From: a bacterium
Lineage (GTDB): Bacteria; Planctomycetota; B15-G4; JADJEK01
Length of the DNA stretch: 7,151 nt
Assembly: GCA_030428825.1 (NCBI GenBank)
Contig: JAUIEL010000369.1
Coordinates: forward strand, 1 to 7,151
Reading direction: 5' to 3'
Below the pieces are notes generated by a model, which worked only from the letters and a program-made list of their open reading frames with translations, searched no databases and was not told the origin of the DNA. Below are positions 1 to 6,716 of this stretch, piece after piece. Within the stretch, counting starts at the first letter, position 1; every line of letters starts with the position of its first letter. The translations under genes were made by a program, and so were the position numbers.

Positions 1-664
1 CCCCCCCCACGTGGCGAACGGGACGAACCGGGTCGGCATCCTCCTCGCGGCGCTGGTCGCGACGCTGACGTTCGCGAAGGGGGGGAAGGTCGACGTCCGG
101 GCGGCCGGGCGGCTGCTCGCGCCGTCGCTCCTCGGCGCGCTGATCGGCGCCTCGATCGCGGCCGAGCTGCCCGACCGTTGGCTCGAGCGGTCTCTCGCGG
201 CGCTGATGCTCGTCTTCCTCGGCGTGCTCGTGCTCCGGCCGCAGCGGTTCCTCCGCGAGGGGCCGGACGGCGGGGCGCGGCCGCACCCGGCCGCGACGTT
301 CGCGATCTTCCTCGGCATCGGCGTCTTCGGCGGCTTCATCCAGGCGGGGGTCGGCATCCTCCTCCTGTTCGGCCTGGTCCTCCACCTCGGTCACGACCTG
401 GTGCGGGCGAACGGCCTGAAGAACCTGCTCGTCCTCGCGTTCACGGGGCCGGCGCTCGCGGTCTTCCACGGCCGGGGGCAGGTCGACTGGGCGGTCGGCC
501 TCTGGATGGCCGGCGGGCAGTGCGTCGGCGCCTGGATCGCCAGCCGGTTCGCGGTGTCGCACCCGCGGGCCGACGTCTGGATCCGGCGGTTGCTGGTGCT
601 CGTGCTCCTCGCCACCGCGCTCGACCTGCTCGGTCTGTTCGACCGGCTGCGGGAGGCGGCGTGA
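1..664 (+). CDS. TSUP (TauE/SafE) family membrane transporter, 5' partial
   Basis: This is the C-terminal part of a TSUP-family permease. The family is known for export or uptake of sulfite, sulfoacetate and other small organosulfur anions across the inner membrane. A GTG at 11 opens the reading frame, but the codons before it are also coding (Pro-Pro-His) and complete the family motif PPHVANGTNRVGI, so the true start lies left of the window. About 220 residues are visible and nearly all are hydrophobic membrane segments. The family's internal duplication can be seen: GTNRVGILLAALVATLTF followed by GKVDVR near the start is echoed by NGLKNLLVLAFTGPAL followed by GQVDWAVG at about 410-510. A Gly-rich helix (GVFGGFIQAGVGILLL) at about 319-366 starts the second half. 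The stop overlaps the next gene's GTG, which suggests an operon. Family assignment is firm; the substrate is unknown. Confidence 0.88.
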   Translation, partial: PPHVANGTNRVGILLAALVATLTFAKGGKVDVRAAGRLLAPSLLGALIGASIAAELPDRWLERSLAALMLVFLGVLVLRPQRFLREGPDGGARPHPAATFAIFLGIGVFGGFIQAGVGILLLFGLVLHLGHDLVRANGLKNLLVLAFTGPALAVFHGRGQVDWAVGLWMAGGQCVGAWIASRFAVSHPRADVWIRRLLVLVLLATALDLLGLFDRLREAA

Positions 665-2532
665 CGCGGACGTTCGCCGCGGCGCTGCTGGTCGCCCTCG
701 CCGCGGCCTGGGTCCCGCCGTCACCGATCCCGGTGCGCGACGCGGGGGTCGACGCCTGCTACTGGCTCGGGCTGAGCCTCGCGCACGCGGACGGCCTCGT
801 CCACGGCGAGGAGGTCGCCTTCCCGTACGGGCCGCTCGCGTGGGCCTGCCGTCCCGACCCGCGGAGCGGCGACGTCGGCCTGGCGGTCGCCCTGCAGATC
901 GCGTGGTGGGCGGCGTTCCTGGTCGGCCTGTTCGTCCTCGCGCGTCGGGGAGCGGCCGGGTTCGCCGCGGGGGCGGCGGTGACGCTCGCCCTCACCGTCG
1001 ACCTGCTCGGCCTCACGCTCGCCCACCTCGAGCCGGCGACGCTCGTCTGGGGGATGGTCGTCTTCTCCGGCGACGCGCGCCGCCGCGGATCGCTCCTCGT
1101 GCTGGCCGTCCTCGCCGCCGCCATGCCGCTCGCCAAGGTGAACGCCGGCGCGGCCGCGCTGTTCCTCCTCGCCGCGCTGACGGTCCGCGCGGCGATCGCC
1201 GAGGCGCGAGCGGGAGGATCCCCGGCGCGGTCGCTCGTCGCGCCGGTCGTCTGCGCGGCGGCGCTCGTCGCCCTGTTCACGTGGTCGTCCGGGAGACCGG
1301 GCGCGCTCGCGCCGTACCTCGCCTTCGGGCTGGAGCTCGGGAGCGGGTACGGCGCCATGGCACACGACGGCGCGCCGTGGCGGACGGCGACGGTCTGGCT
1401 GGGGCTCGCGACGGTCCCGCTCGTGCCACTCTTGATGCGCGACCGGCGGGCGGTCGCGGGCGGCCTCGTCCTGACGGCCGGGCTCGCGCTCCTCGCCGCG
1501 AAGAGCGCGCTCGTGCGGCAGGGGATCGGCCACGTCGCGCCGTTCCTCCTCCGACTCGCGGTGGCGTTCTCGTTCGTCGTGCTCGCGGCGGCCGCGGGGC
1601 GGGACCGGCGGCGCGTGGTCCTCCTCCAGCTCGCGCTCGTCGTCGCCGGGGCCGGGCTCGTCCTGCGCGAGATGCCGCGCGTCCGCGCCCCGGTGGTCGC
1701 GCGCGTGACCGGGGAGGCGATCGCGGCGCGGGTCGAGACGTGGGGACGCCTCGACGCCGCGGCCCGGGAGATCGACGCGCGCGGGGAGGAGCGGCTCGAG
1801 GGGCTGCGTCTCCCGGCGGACGTGCGCGCGCGGATCGGCGACGCGACGGTCGACGTCGTGCCGTGGCGGGTCGCGACGGCGGCCGCGAACGACCTCCGCT
1901 GGCGGCCGCGGCCGGTCTTCCAGGACTACACCGCGTACACGCCGGCGCTCGACGGCCTGAACGCCGCGCACTGGGCGTCGGAACGGGCCCCCCGGTTCGT
2001 CCTCGCGGACACCCGGTCGATCGACGGCCGGCACGTCTTCCTGGAGGCCCCGGCGAGCTGGCGCGCCCTCGTCGACCGGTACGCGCTCGCCGCAGCGACG
2101 GACGATCTCGTCCTGCTCGAGCGGCGGGACGCGGCGCGGTGCGGGCCGGAGGAACCCCTCGTCGAGGAGGCCGCGCGGCTCGGAGAGTCGATCGAAGTCC
2201 CCTCGGGGGGAGCGTTCCTGATCGTGCGGGCCGACGTCCGCCTCTCCGTCCTCGGACGGCTCCGGGGAGCGCTCCTCGGCGAGCCCGGCCTGTTCGTCGA
2301 GGCGACGCACGCGAGCGGCCGGATCCGCCGGTGGCGCGCCGTCCGCCGGAACCTGACCGCCGGCGCGCTCGTCTCCGCCCTCCCGGAGGGTGTCGCCGAG
2401 CTCGGGGCGCTCTTCACCTCGCCCGCCCGCGTCGACGATCCGGTCGTCTCGCTCCGGTTCACGACCGACCGGCCGGCCGCGCTCCGCTCCGACTTCACCG
2501 TTCGCTGGTCGCGCCTCCCGACGGGACGCTGA
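661..2532 (+). CDS. uncharacterised polytopic membrane protein with 'FPYGPL' motif and large C-terminal extracytoplasmic domain
   Basis: This 623-residue protein has no family that I can name with confidence. The GTG at 661 is chosen because it gives an N-terminal hydrophobic helix, overlaps the upstream stop as GTGA, and follows a GGGAGG at 651-656; the open frame continues upstream only as a shadow of the TSUP gene. Residues 1 to about 345 contain many membrane segments with short charged loops. An early loop carries FPYGPLAW at residue 54, a motif I recall from uncharacterised membrane proteins of planctomycetes, cyanobacteria and acidobacteria. Residues from about 350 to 623 are soluble, presumably periplasmic. 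They include RPRPVFQDYTAYTPALD near residue 415, an IDGRHVF segment, then a beta-rich tail. The layout, with many membrane helices followed by a soluble lobe, resembles GT-C glycosyltransferases, but I see no clear catalytic acidic motif. A role in envelope polysaccharide or lipid assembly is inference only. Confidence 0.8.
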   Translation: MTRTFAAALLVALAAAWVPPSPIPVRDAGVDACYWLGLSLAHADGLVHGEEVAFPYGPLAWACRPDPRSGDVGLAVALQIAWWAAFLVGLFVLARRGAAGFAAGAAVTLALTVDLLGLTLAHLEPATLVWGMVVFSGDARRRGSLLVLAVLAAAMPLAKVNAGAAALFLLAALTVRAAIAEARAGGSPARSLVAPVVCAAALVALFTWSSGRPGALAPYLAFGLELGSGYGAMAHDGAPWRTATVWLGLATVPLVPLLMRDRRAVAGGLVLTAGLALLAAKSALVRQGIGHVAPFLLRLAVAFSFVVLAAAAGRDRRRVVLLQLALVVAGAGLVLREMPRVRAPVVARVTGEAIAARVETWGRLDAAAREIDARGEERLEGLRLPADVRARIGDATVDVVPWRVATAAANDLRWRPRPVFQDYTAYTPALDGLNAAHWASERAPRFVLADTRSIDGRHVFLEAPASWRALVDRYALAAATDDLVLLERRDAARCGPEEPLVEEAARLGESIEVPSGGAFLIVRADVRLSVLGRLRGALLGEPGLFVEATHASGRIRRWRAVRRNLTAGALVSALPEGVAELGALFTSPARVDDPVVSLRFTTDRPAALRSDFTVRWSRLPTGR

Positions 2533-2591
2533 TCCGCCGGGGACGGGTCGATCCGGAGCGCGAGACGGAGAGGGAATCGGCCCCGGCGAAG

Positions 2592-2602
2592 CGCTATTCT
2601 CG
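2592..2602 (+). promoter_or_regulatory. putative -10 element (TATTCT) for the 94-aa gene
   Basis: The sequence CGCTATTCTCG contains a TATTCT hexamer at 2595-2600, one of the few A/T-rich points in this GC-rich gap. The start ATG is only 10 nt beyond the hexamer, so transcription would begin at or a few bases before the ATG, giving a leaderless or nearly leaderless mRNA. No -35 hexamer is visible at the usual spacing, and no purine-rich ribosome binding site lies in front of the ATG. The element recurs with one change (CGCTATCCTCG) at 2905-2915 ahead of the next gene. Confidence 0.4.
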
Positions 2603-2610
2603 CTCCCGCC

Positions 2611-2895
2611 ATGACCGAGAACGACGCCTACCGAGCCGAGCTCGAGGACGAGCTCGCCTTCCAACGCAGGAACCTCGAATCCCTCCGGCGGGACCGGAAG
2701 CGGCTGCCGTGGCTGCTGCTCGTCACCGCCGCCTCCGTGCCGGCGGGAGTCCTGTTCGGCTGGATCTGGTTCCTCGGACTGTTCGTCGGGAGCATCGTCT
2801 TCCTGATCACCGGCGCCTACATCGTGGCCGGCCACACGAACGAGTACAACCAGAAGGTCCTGGCGCTCGAGGAGGAGCTGAAGAACCTCCGCTGA
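2611..2895 (+). CDS. small two-helix membrane protein with charged helical tails (hypothetical)
   Basis: This 94-residue protein is not a family I recognise. Residues 1-31 are highly charged and predicted helical, with Glu, Arg and Leu spaced as in a short coiled coil. Residues 33-50 and 52-73 form two adjacent hydrophobic segments joined by a tight Trp-rich turn (FGWIWFLG), so the protein probably makes a membrane hairpin. Residues 75-94 are again helical and acidic (ALEEELKNLR ending), so both ends would lie on the same side, most likely the cytoplasm. The ATG is preceded by CGCTCCCGCC with no Shine-Dalgarno sequence but with a close -10-like hexamer, which supports this start as a leaderless gene. 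It sits between the large membrane protein and the peptidase and appears to be transcribed on its own. A scaffold or envelope role is possible but unsupported. Confidence 0.75.
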   Translation: MTENDAYRAELEDELAFQRRNLESLRRDRKRLPWLLLVTAASVPAGVLFGWIWFLGLFVGSIVFLITGAYIVAGHTNEYNQKVLALEEELKNLR

Positions 2896-2904
2896 TCCCG
2901 GGTT

Positions 2905-2915
2905 CGCTATCCTCG
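2905..2915 (+). promoter_or_regulatory. putative -10 element (TATCCT) for the S9 peptidase gene
   Basis: CGCTATCCTCG, with hexamer TATCCT at 2908-2913, matches 10 of 11 bases of the element at 2592-2602. It lies just after the stop of the small membrane protein and 50 nt before the peptidase ATG. A start about 7 nt downstream would give a leader of roughly 40-45 nt containing a good ribosome binding site. No -35 hexamer is evident 16-18 nt upstream. A weak inverted repeat, TACGGG at 2916-2921 with CCCGTA at 2940-2945, lies inside the predicted leader. Confidence 0.38.
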
Positions 2916-2949
2916 TACGGGTCCGGCTCGCTCGTATCTCCCGTATCGC

Positions 2950-2959
2950 AGGAAGGAAG
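2950..2959 (+). promoter_or_regulatory. ribosome binding site of the S9 peptidase gene
   Basis: The purine run AGGAAGGAAG ends 4 nt before the ATG at 2964. Its AGGAAGG part (2950-2956) is spaced 7 nt from that ATG. It decides the start inside a much longer open frame that runs upstream only as a high-GC shadow, and the chosen ATG also opens a proper signal peptide. Confidence 0.7.
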
Positions 2960-2963
2960 CTCG

Positions 2964-5039
2964 ATGTCGATCTCCCGGCCGCTCGTCCGGTTCCGGTCCG
3001 CCCTCGCGCCCGCGCTCGTCGCGGCGCTCCTCCCCGGCCTCTCCGGGGCCGCGGAAGTCATGACCCCCGACCACGTCGCGAAGCTCCGCGGCGTGACGTC
3101 CGCCGCCATCGCCCCCGACGGATCGTCCGTGGCGTACACGCTCTCCGTGCCGCGCATCCCGAACGAGGACGACAACGGGTCGGCCTGGACCGAGCTTCAC
3201 GTCGTCGATCGCGACGGGAAGTCGCGCGGGTTCGTGACCGGCGAGGTGAACGTCTCGCGCGTGAGCTGGCGGCCCGGTCACGACGAGATCGCGTTCACCG
3301 CGAGGCGCGGCGACGACGACCACACCGCGCTCTGGGTCATCTCGACGAACGGCGGCGAGGCGCGGAAGCTGCTCGAGCACGAGGCGTCGATCGGCGACTA
3401 TTCGTTCTCTCCGGACGGCACGCGCGTCGCGTTCCTCGCCCGGGACGAGGCGCCGAAGCGGGCGAAGGACCTGAGGAAGAAGGGGTTCGACGCGGAGGTG
3501 GTCGAGGAGGAGCTCCGGTTCTCGCGGGTCTGGATCGCCGAGCCGGGGAACCCGGACTGGGAGCCGCGCAAGCTGGAGGTCGAGGGGAACCCGTCCGAGC
3601 TGCACTGGAGCCCCGCCGGCGGGAAGCTCGCGATGGCGCTCGCGCCGACGCCGCTGGTCGACGACTCGTACATGGCGAAGAAGGTCTCGATCGTCGACGT
3701 GGCCAGCGGGAAGCTGCTGCACCGGTACGACAACCCCGGCAAGCTGGGGCAGATCGCGTGGAGCCCCGACGGGAAGAAGATCGCCTGCATCTCGGCCGAG
3801 GACATCCACGACCCGAGCGAGGGGCGGCTGATGGTCGCCGACGCGGCGGGCGGACGGCTCGTCGACGTCTTCCCGAACTTCATGGGGCACGTCACGACGA
3901 TCGCCTGGAGCGACGCCGACACGATCACGTTCCTGACCGACCAGGGGACCAGCTCGTCGGTCGAGCGGATCTCCGCCGACGGCTCGAACCACGTCACGGT
4001 CTTCCCCGCCGGCCGCGCGGTCCTCGCCGGGCTGACGCTCTCGAAGGACGGCCGTCAGGGCGCGCTCCGCTCGGAGAGCCCGAACCACCCGCCCGAGGTG
4101 TACGCGATGAACCAGGGCGCGAAGTTCGCGCGCCGCCTCACGAACGTGAACCCGTGGCTGAAGGACGTCCGGCTGGCGAAGCAGGAGGTCGTGAAGCACC
4201 AGGCGCGCGACGGCGTCGAGCTCGAGGGGATCCTGATCCGTCCGCTCGACGAGGAGCCCGGGAAGCGGTACCCGCTCATCATGGCGGTCCACGGCGGGCC
4301 CGAGGCGCACATCCGCAACGGCTGGCTGACGCGCTACTCGTACGCGGGGCAGGTCGGCGCGGCGCGCGGGTTCGCGATCTTCTACCCGAACTATCGCGGC
4401 AGCACCGGGAAGGGCGTCGAGTTCTCGAAGGCCGGCCAGGCGGATTACGGCGGGAAGGAGTTCGACGACCTGATCGACGCCGTCGACCACCTGGTCGGCA
4501 TCGGCCTCGTCGACTCGGAGCGGGTCGGGATCACCGGCGGGTCGTACGGCGGCTTCGCCACGGCGTGGTGCTCGACCAGGCACACCGAGCGGTTCAAGGC
4601 GGGCGTCATGTTCGTCGGGATCAGCGACCAGATCTCGAAGTCCGGCTCGACCGACATCCCGAACGAGATGTACCTCGTCCACGCGCGGAAGCGGGTCTGG
4701 GACGACTGGCAGTTCTTCCTCGAGCGGAGCCCGATCTACTACGTCGAGCAGGCGCGCACGCCCCTCCTGATCATGCACGGCAAGGACGACCCCCGGGTCC
4801 ATCCGTCACAGTCGCTCGAGCTGTTCCGCCAGCTGAAGGTGCTCGACAACGTGCCGGTGCGGCTCGTCTGGTACCCGGGCGAGGGGCACGGCAACCGGAA
4901 GGCGGCCGCGCGGTACGACTACAACCTGCGCATGCTCCGCTGGTTCGAGCATTACCTGAAGGGGGACGCGGGGCGCGACACGCCGCCGCCGCCGCCGGAG
5001 CTCCGGTACCCGTTCGAGGAGCAGGAGGCGGCCGGCTGA
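2964..5039 (+). CDS. exported S9 family serine peptidase (DPP5/acylaminoacyl-peptidase type)
   Basis: This 691-residue protein has the usual length and layout of bacterial S9 oligopeptidases, which cleave short peptides in the periplasm or outside the cell. Residues 1-30 form a signal peptide: an Arg-bearing start, a hydrophobic Ala/Leu core, and a likely cut in SGA-AE. Residues from about 35 to 410 form the WD40-like beta-propeller, with repeats such as SWRPGHDEIAFTA, YSFSPDGTRVAFLA and IAWSPDGKKIACIS. Residues from about 430 to 680 form the alpha/beta hydrolase domain. HGGP at 443-446 and NYRGS at about 476-480 form the oxyanion region. The catalytic triad is Ser527 in GGSYGG, Asp609 in HGKDDPRV and His642 in GEGHG, so it should be active. 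The C-terminus has a five-proline run (674-678) from CCG repeats. It faces the 441-aa secreted protein tail to tail. The exact S9 subfamily and substrate cannot be settled here. Confidence 0.93.
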   Translation: MSISRPLVRFRSALAPALVAALLPGLSGAAEVMTPDHVAKLRGVTSAAIAPDGSSVAYTLSVPRIPNEDDNGSAWTELHVVDRDGKSRGFVTGEVNVSRVSWRPGHDEIAFTARRGDDDHTALWVISTNGGEARKLLEHEASIGDYSFSPDGTRVAFLARDEAPKRAKDLRKKGFDAEVVEEELRFSRVWIAEPGNPDWEPRKLEVEGNPSELHWSPAGGKLAMALAPTPLVDDSYMAKKVSIVDVASGKLLHRYDNPGKLGQIAWSPDGKKIACISAEDIHDPSEGRLMVADAAGGRLVDVFPNFMGHVTTIAWSDADTITFLTDQGTSSSVERISADGSNHVTVFPAGRAVLAGLTLSKDGRQGALRSESPNHPPEVYAMNQGAKFARRLTNVNPWLKDVRLAKQEVVKHQARDGVELEGILIRPLDEEPGKRYPLIMAVHGGPEAHIRNGWLTRYSYAGQVGAARGFAIFYPNYRGSTGKGVEFSKAGQADYGGKEFDDLIDAVDHLVGIGLVDSERVGITGGSYGGFATAWCSTRHTERFKAGVMFVGISDQISKSGSTDIPNEMYLVHARKRVWDDWQFFLERSPIYYVEQARTPLLIMHGKDDPRVHPSQSLELFRQLKVLDNVPVRLVWYPGEGHGNRKAAARYDYNLRMLRWFEHYLKGDAGRDTPPPPPELRYPFEEQEAAG

Positions 5040-5056
5040 TCGGCGCGCTCCGGCCG
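5029..5056. terminator. possible bidirectional hairpin between convergent genes
   Basis: CGGCCGG at 5029-5035 is the exact reverse complement of CCGGCCG at 5050-5056, with a 14-nt loop. The left arm lies in the last codons of the peptidase gene and the right arm lies in the 22-nt gap before the stop of the minus-strand gene. There is no T-run on either strand, so it does not look like a classical intrinsic terminator. GC-rich hairpins of this length also arise by chance in such DNA. Confidence 0.25.
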
Positions 5057-5061
5057 TCCGT

Positions 5062-6387
5062 TCACTTCGCCGCGCGGCGGAGCACGAACCGGAGACCGTC
5101 GTCCCCCGGTGCCAGCCGGGCGGCGGCGGTCTCTTCGTAGGGGGAGCGGCGGACGACGATCCAGAGGTCGCGCGGCGGCGCGTCTCCCCGGACCTCGAAC
5201 GTCCCGTCTTCCCGCGTCTTCGTGCGGGCGCGGCGCACGAGGAACGATCCGTCGAGCGACGGGTGCGGGATCGAGATCGGCCCGAGCGCGTCCCGGGCCG
5301 GCCGGCAGGCGGCCACGTCCTCGTAGACGACGACCACCGCCTTCGCGATCGGCGCGCCCTCCTCGTCGACCACGCGGCCCGCGGCGAGGCGCGGCAACGG
5401 CGCGACGACGACCTCGCCCAGCGCGACGCGCCCCGGCTCGAGACGCGCGGTGACGTCGACGACCGCGCGCGCCCACGGGCCGGCGCGACGCGACTCGTCG
5501 ACCGGGTCGGGGACCGAGAGGACGAGGGAGACCGCGCGCCCCGCCGACGCCGCGCGATCGAGCCGGACCTCGACGTCGCCGTCCTCGTCGGCGCGGGTCG
5601 GCGCGCCGGGCATCGCGACGTCCGGCGGATCGATCGACACGCCGTCGACGCGACGGTCGATCCAGACCGTCCGGCCGGCGAGGGGAGCGCCGTCGACGTC
5701 GACGAGGCGGAGGCGGAACACGGTGTTCGGCGCGCGGAAGTGCAGACGCACCGTCGCCTCCTCGCCGGCCCGCGCGGGGGCGCGGGAGACCGTCTCCGCG
5801 GGCTGCCACCGCCCCCGCTTCCCGGCCGCGAAGACGAGGACCTCGAGCCCCGCCATCACGTGGTCGAACCGGACCTCCCCCTCGGCGCCGGTCGTCCGCT
5901 CGTCCATCTCGCGCCACGGCTCGTCGCTCGTCAGCCGACCGAGGAGCCGGACGACCGCGTCGTCGATCGGCCGGCCGCGGCGGTCGATCACGTGCGCCCG
6001 GAGGCGCGACGTCGTCGGGATGCCGAGGCGGAGCGGACGCCCCGGCTCCAGCCGTTCGGGCGGGACGCGGACCGCGAGCGGCCACGGGGTCGGGATGAGG
6101 ATCTCCACGCGGAGCGGATGCCAGGTCGCGAGTTCGCGCCAGAAGCCCGAGTCGACGCGATCGACCGGCCCCGGGACGCGCGCCCGTCCGGCGACGTCGG
6201 TCTCGCCGCGCCAGACCTCGTGCGGCGCCCCCCCGCCGTCCGGCTCGACGAGGAGCCGCAGCGCGACGCCCGCCTGCGGCTGATCGGCGGCGTCGAGCAC
6301 GACCAGCTCGAGGTCGGACGCCCCCGCCCCGCCCGCGAGCGGCCCGAGCGTCAGGAGCAGCAGCCAAGCGCGACGGATCGACCCCAC
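5062..6387 (-). CDS. exported protein with four carboxypeptidase-regulatory-like beta-sandwich modules
   Basis: This 441-residue protein starts at a GTG whose first residues form a clear signal peptide: Arg-Arg at 5-6, a Leu-rich core, and a likely cut after AGA near residue 23. The rest has no catalytic motif that I recognise. It can be read as four modules, at about 25-123, 128-215, 222-330 and 333-437. Each opens with a strand and turn of the type V-x-D-x-x-G-x-P-x-x-x-A-x-V (for example VIDRRGRPIDDAVVRLL and VVDEEGAPIAKAVVVVY). Each then has a later T-x-x-x-G-x-x-x-V turn (for example TREDGTFEVRG). This is the pattern of CarboxypepD_reg-like and CnaB-like Ig-fold domains, which usually serve in surface adhesion, carbohydrate binding or spacing. 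No C-terminal membrane helix or lipobox is seen, so it is probably periplasmic or secreted. A weak GGGGG lies ahead of the GTG. Module assignment is moderate; function is unknown. Confidence 0.82.
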   Translation of the reverse strand: MGSIRRAWLLLLTLGPLAGGAGASDLELVVLDAADQPQAGVALRLLVEPDGGGAPHEVWRGETDVAGRARVPGPVDRVDSGFWRELATWHPLRVEILIPTPWPLAVRVPPERLEPGRPLRLGIPTTSRLRAHVIDRRGRPIDDAVVRLLGRLTSDEPWREMDERTTGAEGEVRFDHVMAGLEVLVFAAGKRGRWQPAETVSRAPARAGEEATVRLHFRAPNTVFRLRLVDVDGAPLAGRTVWIDRRVDGVSIDPPDVAMPGAPTRADEDGDVEVRLDRAASAGRAVSLVLSVPDPVDESRRAGPWARAVVDVTARLEPGRVALGEVVVAPLPRLAAGRVVDEEGAPIAKAVVVVYEDVAACRPARDALGPISIPHPSLDGSFLVRRARTKTREDGTFEVRGDAPPRDLWIVVRRSPYEETAAARLAPGDDGLRFVLRRAAK

Positions 6388-6476
6388 GAGACCCCCGGGA
6401 CGGAGCGCGACCCTCGGTTGGACGCGGCGGGGACGGCGCGCCTTCCCGGGAAAACGGGCGGGAGTCGGGGTCGAGG
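6388..6476. other. 89-nt gap between two minus-strand genes, with a TTCCCGGGAA palindrome
   Basis: This gap separates the stop of the short minus-strand ORF from the start of the exported modular protein. It holds a perfect 10-bp palindrome TTCCCGGGAA at 6443-6452. It also holds an overlapping short stem, CCCG at 6445-6448 pairing with CGGG at 6455-6458 around a six-base GGAAAA loop. On the minus strand this could weakly terminate the ATPase transcript, but no T-run follows. I see no convincing -10 or -35 pair for the downstream gene. Confidence 0.25.
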
Positions 6477-6716
6477 TCAGTGGCCGAGGGAAGTCAGGGC
6501 CCGGCCGAGGTCGTCGCGGAATGCCCGGAACGACGGGGATCGGGTCGCCACGAGGTCGAGGTCGAGCCTTCGAGCGATCTCGATGCGGGCCTCACGCTCG
6601 TCGTCGTGCCCGGACAGGCGTGCCCGGAGGAGGTCCTTGGCCTCGCGGGCGGGAAGGCCCTCGGGGGCGTGCGTCACGATCAGCCCGGTACGCCGCCGAG
6701 ACCGCCGGACATCCAC
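6477..6716 (-). CDS. short ORF resembling the C-terminal tail of a DUF4276-like protein; possible remnant
   Basis: This ORF of at most 79 residues runs from an ATG at 6716, which overlaps the end of the ATPase gene by 37 nt. An in-frame GTG at 6677, just after the ATPase stop, would give about 67 residues. The sequence after residue 18 reads LPAREAKDLLRARL, then ARIEIARRLDLDLVATRSPSF and a final FRDDL helix. From memory this matches the last third of DUF4276/TOPRIM-like proteins, which end with K-x-L-L, I-A-x-x-I/L-x-L and S-P-x-F-x-x-F motifs and are often encoded directly after COG4637-type ATPases. Those proteins are normally about 200 residues, and the N-terminal acidic metal-binding core expected of them is absent here. 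The first dozen Arg-rich residues come from the ATPase's overlapping frame. I infer a deletion remnant; a genuine small gene is the alternative. Confidence 0.5.
   Translation of the reverse strand: MDVRRSRRRTGLIVTHAPEGLPAREAKDLLRARLSGHDDEREARIEIARRLDLDLVATRSPSFRAFRDDLGRALTSLGH

Noticed and set aside
1..10. C-run at the window start as a sequencing or structural feature
   Set aside because: It reads in frame as Pro-Pro-His joined to the TSUP motif, so it is ordinary coding sequence.
721..2835. 704-codon minus-strand open frame across the membrane-protein region
   Set aside because: Its translation is a run of Arg, Glu, Asp and Pro with no hydrophobic core or motif. It is the antisense shadow of a real, membrane-rich gene in GC-rich DNA.
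2916..2945. TACGGG/CCCGTA inverted repeat as an operator or riboswitch in the peptidase leader
   Set aside because: Only six paired bases with an 18-nt loop, expected often by chance. No conserved riboswitch sequence is present.
840..2963. Upstream extension of the peptidase reading frame to an ATG at 840
   Set aside because: This stretch is an Arg/Pro/Gly-rich shadow of the overlapping genes. The ribosome binding site and signal peptide place the start at 2964.
2907..4802. 631-codon minus-strand open frame antisense to the S9 peptidase
   Set aside because: The opposite strand has a full catalytic triad, propeller repeats and a signal peptide. The antisense product is low-complexity Arg/Asp/Val-rich sequence.
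4980..4997. CCG triplet run as a possible simple-sequence repeat or phase-variation tract
   Set aside because: It is in-frame triplets encoding five prolines near the peptidase's C-terminus; triplet changes would not shift the frame.
6443..6452. TTCCCGGGAA palindrome as a regulator binding site
   Set aside because: A single 10-bp palindrome with no second copy and no promoter nearby to give it meaning; kept only as a note on the gap.
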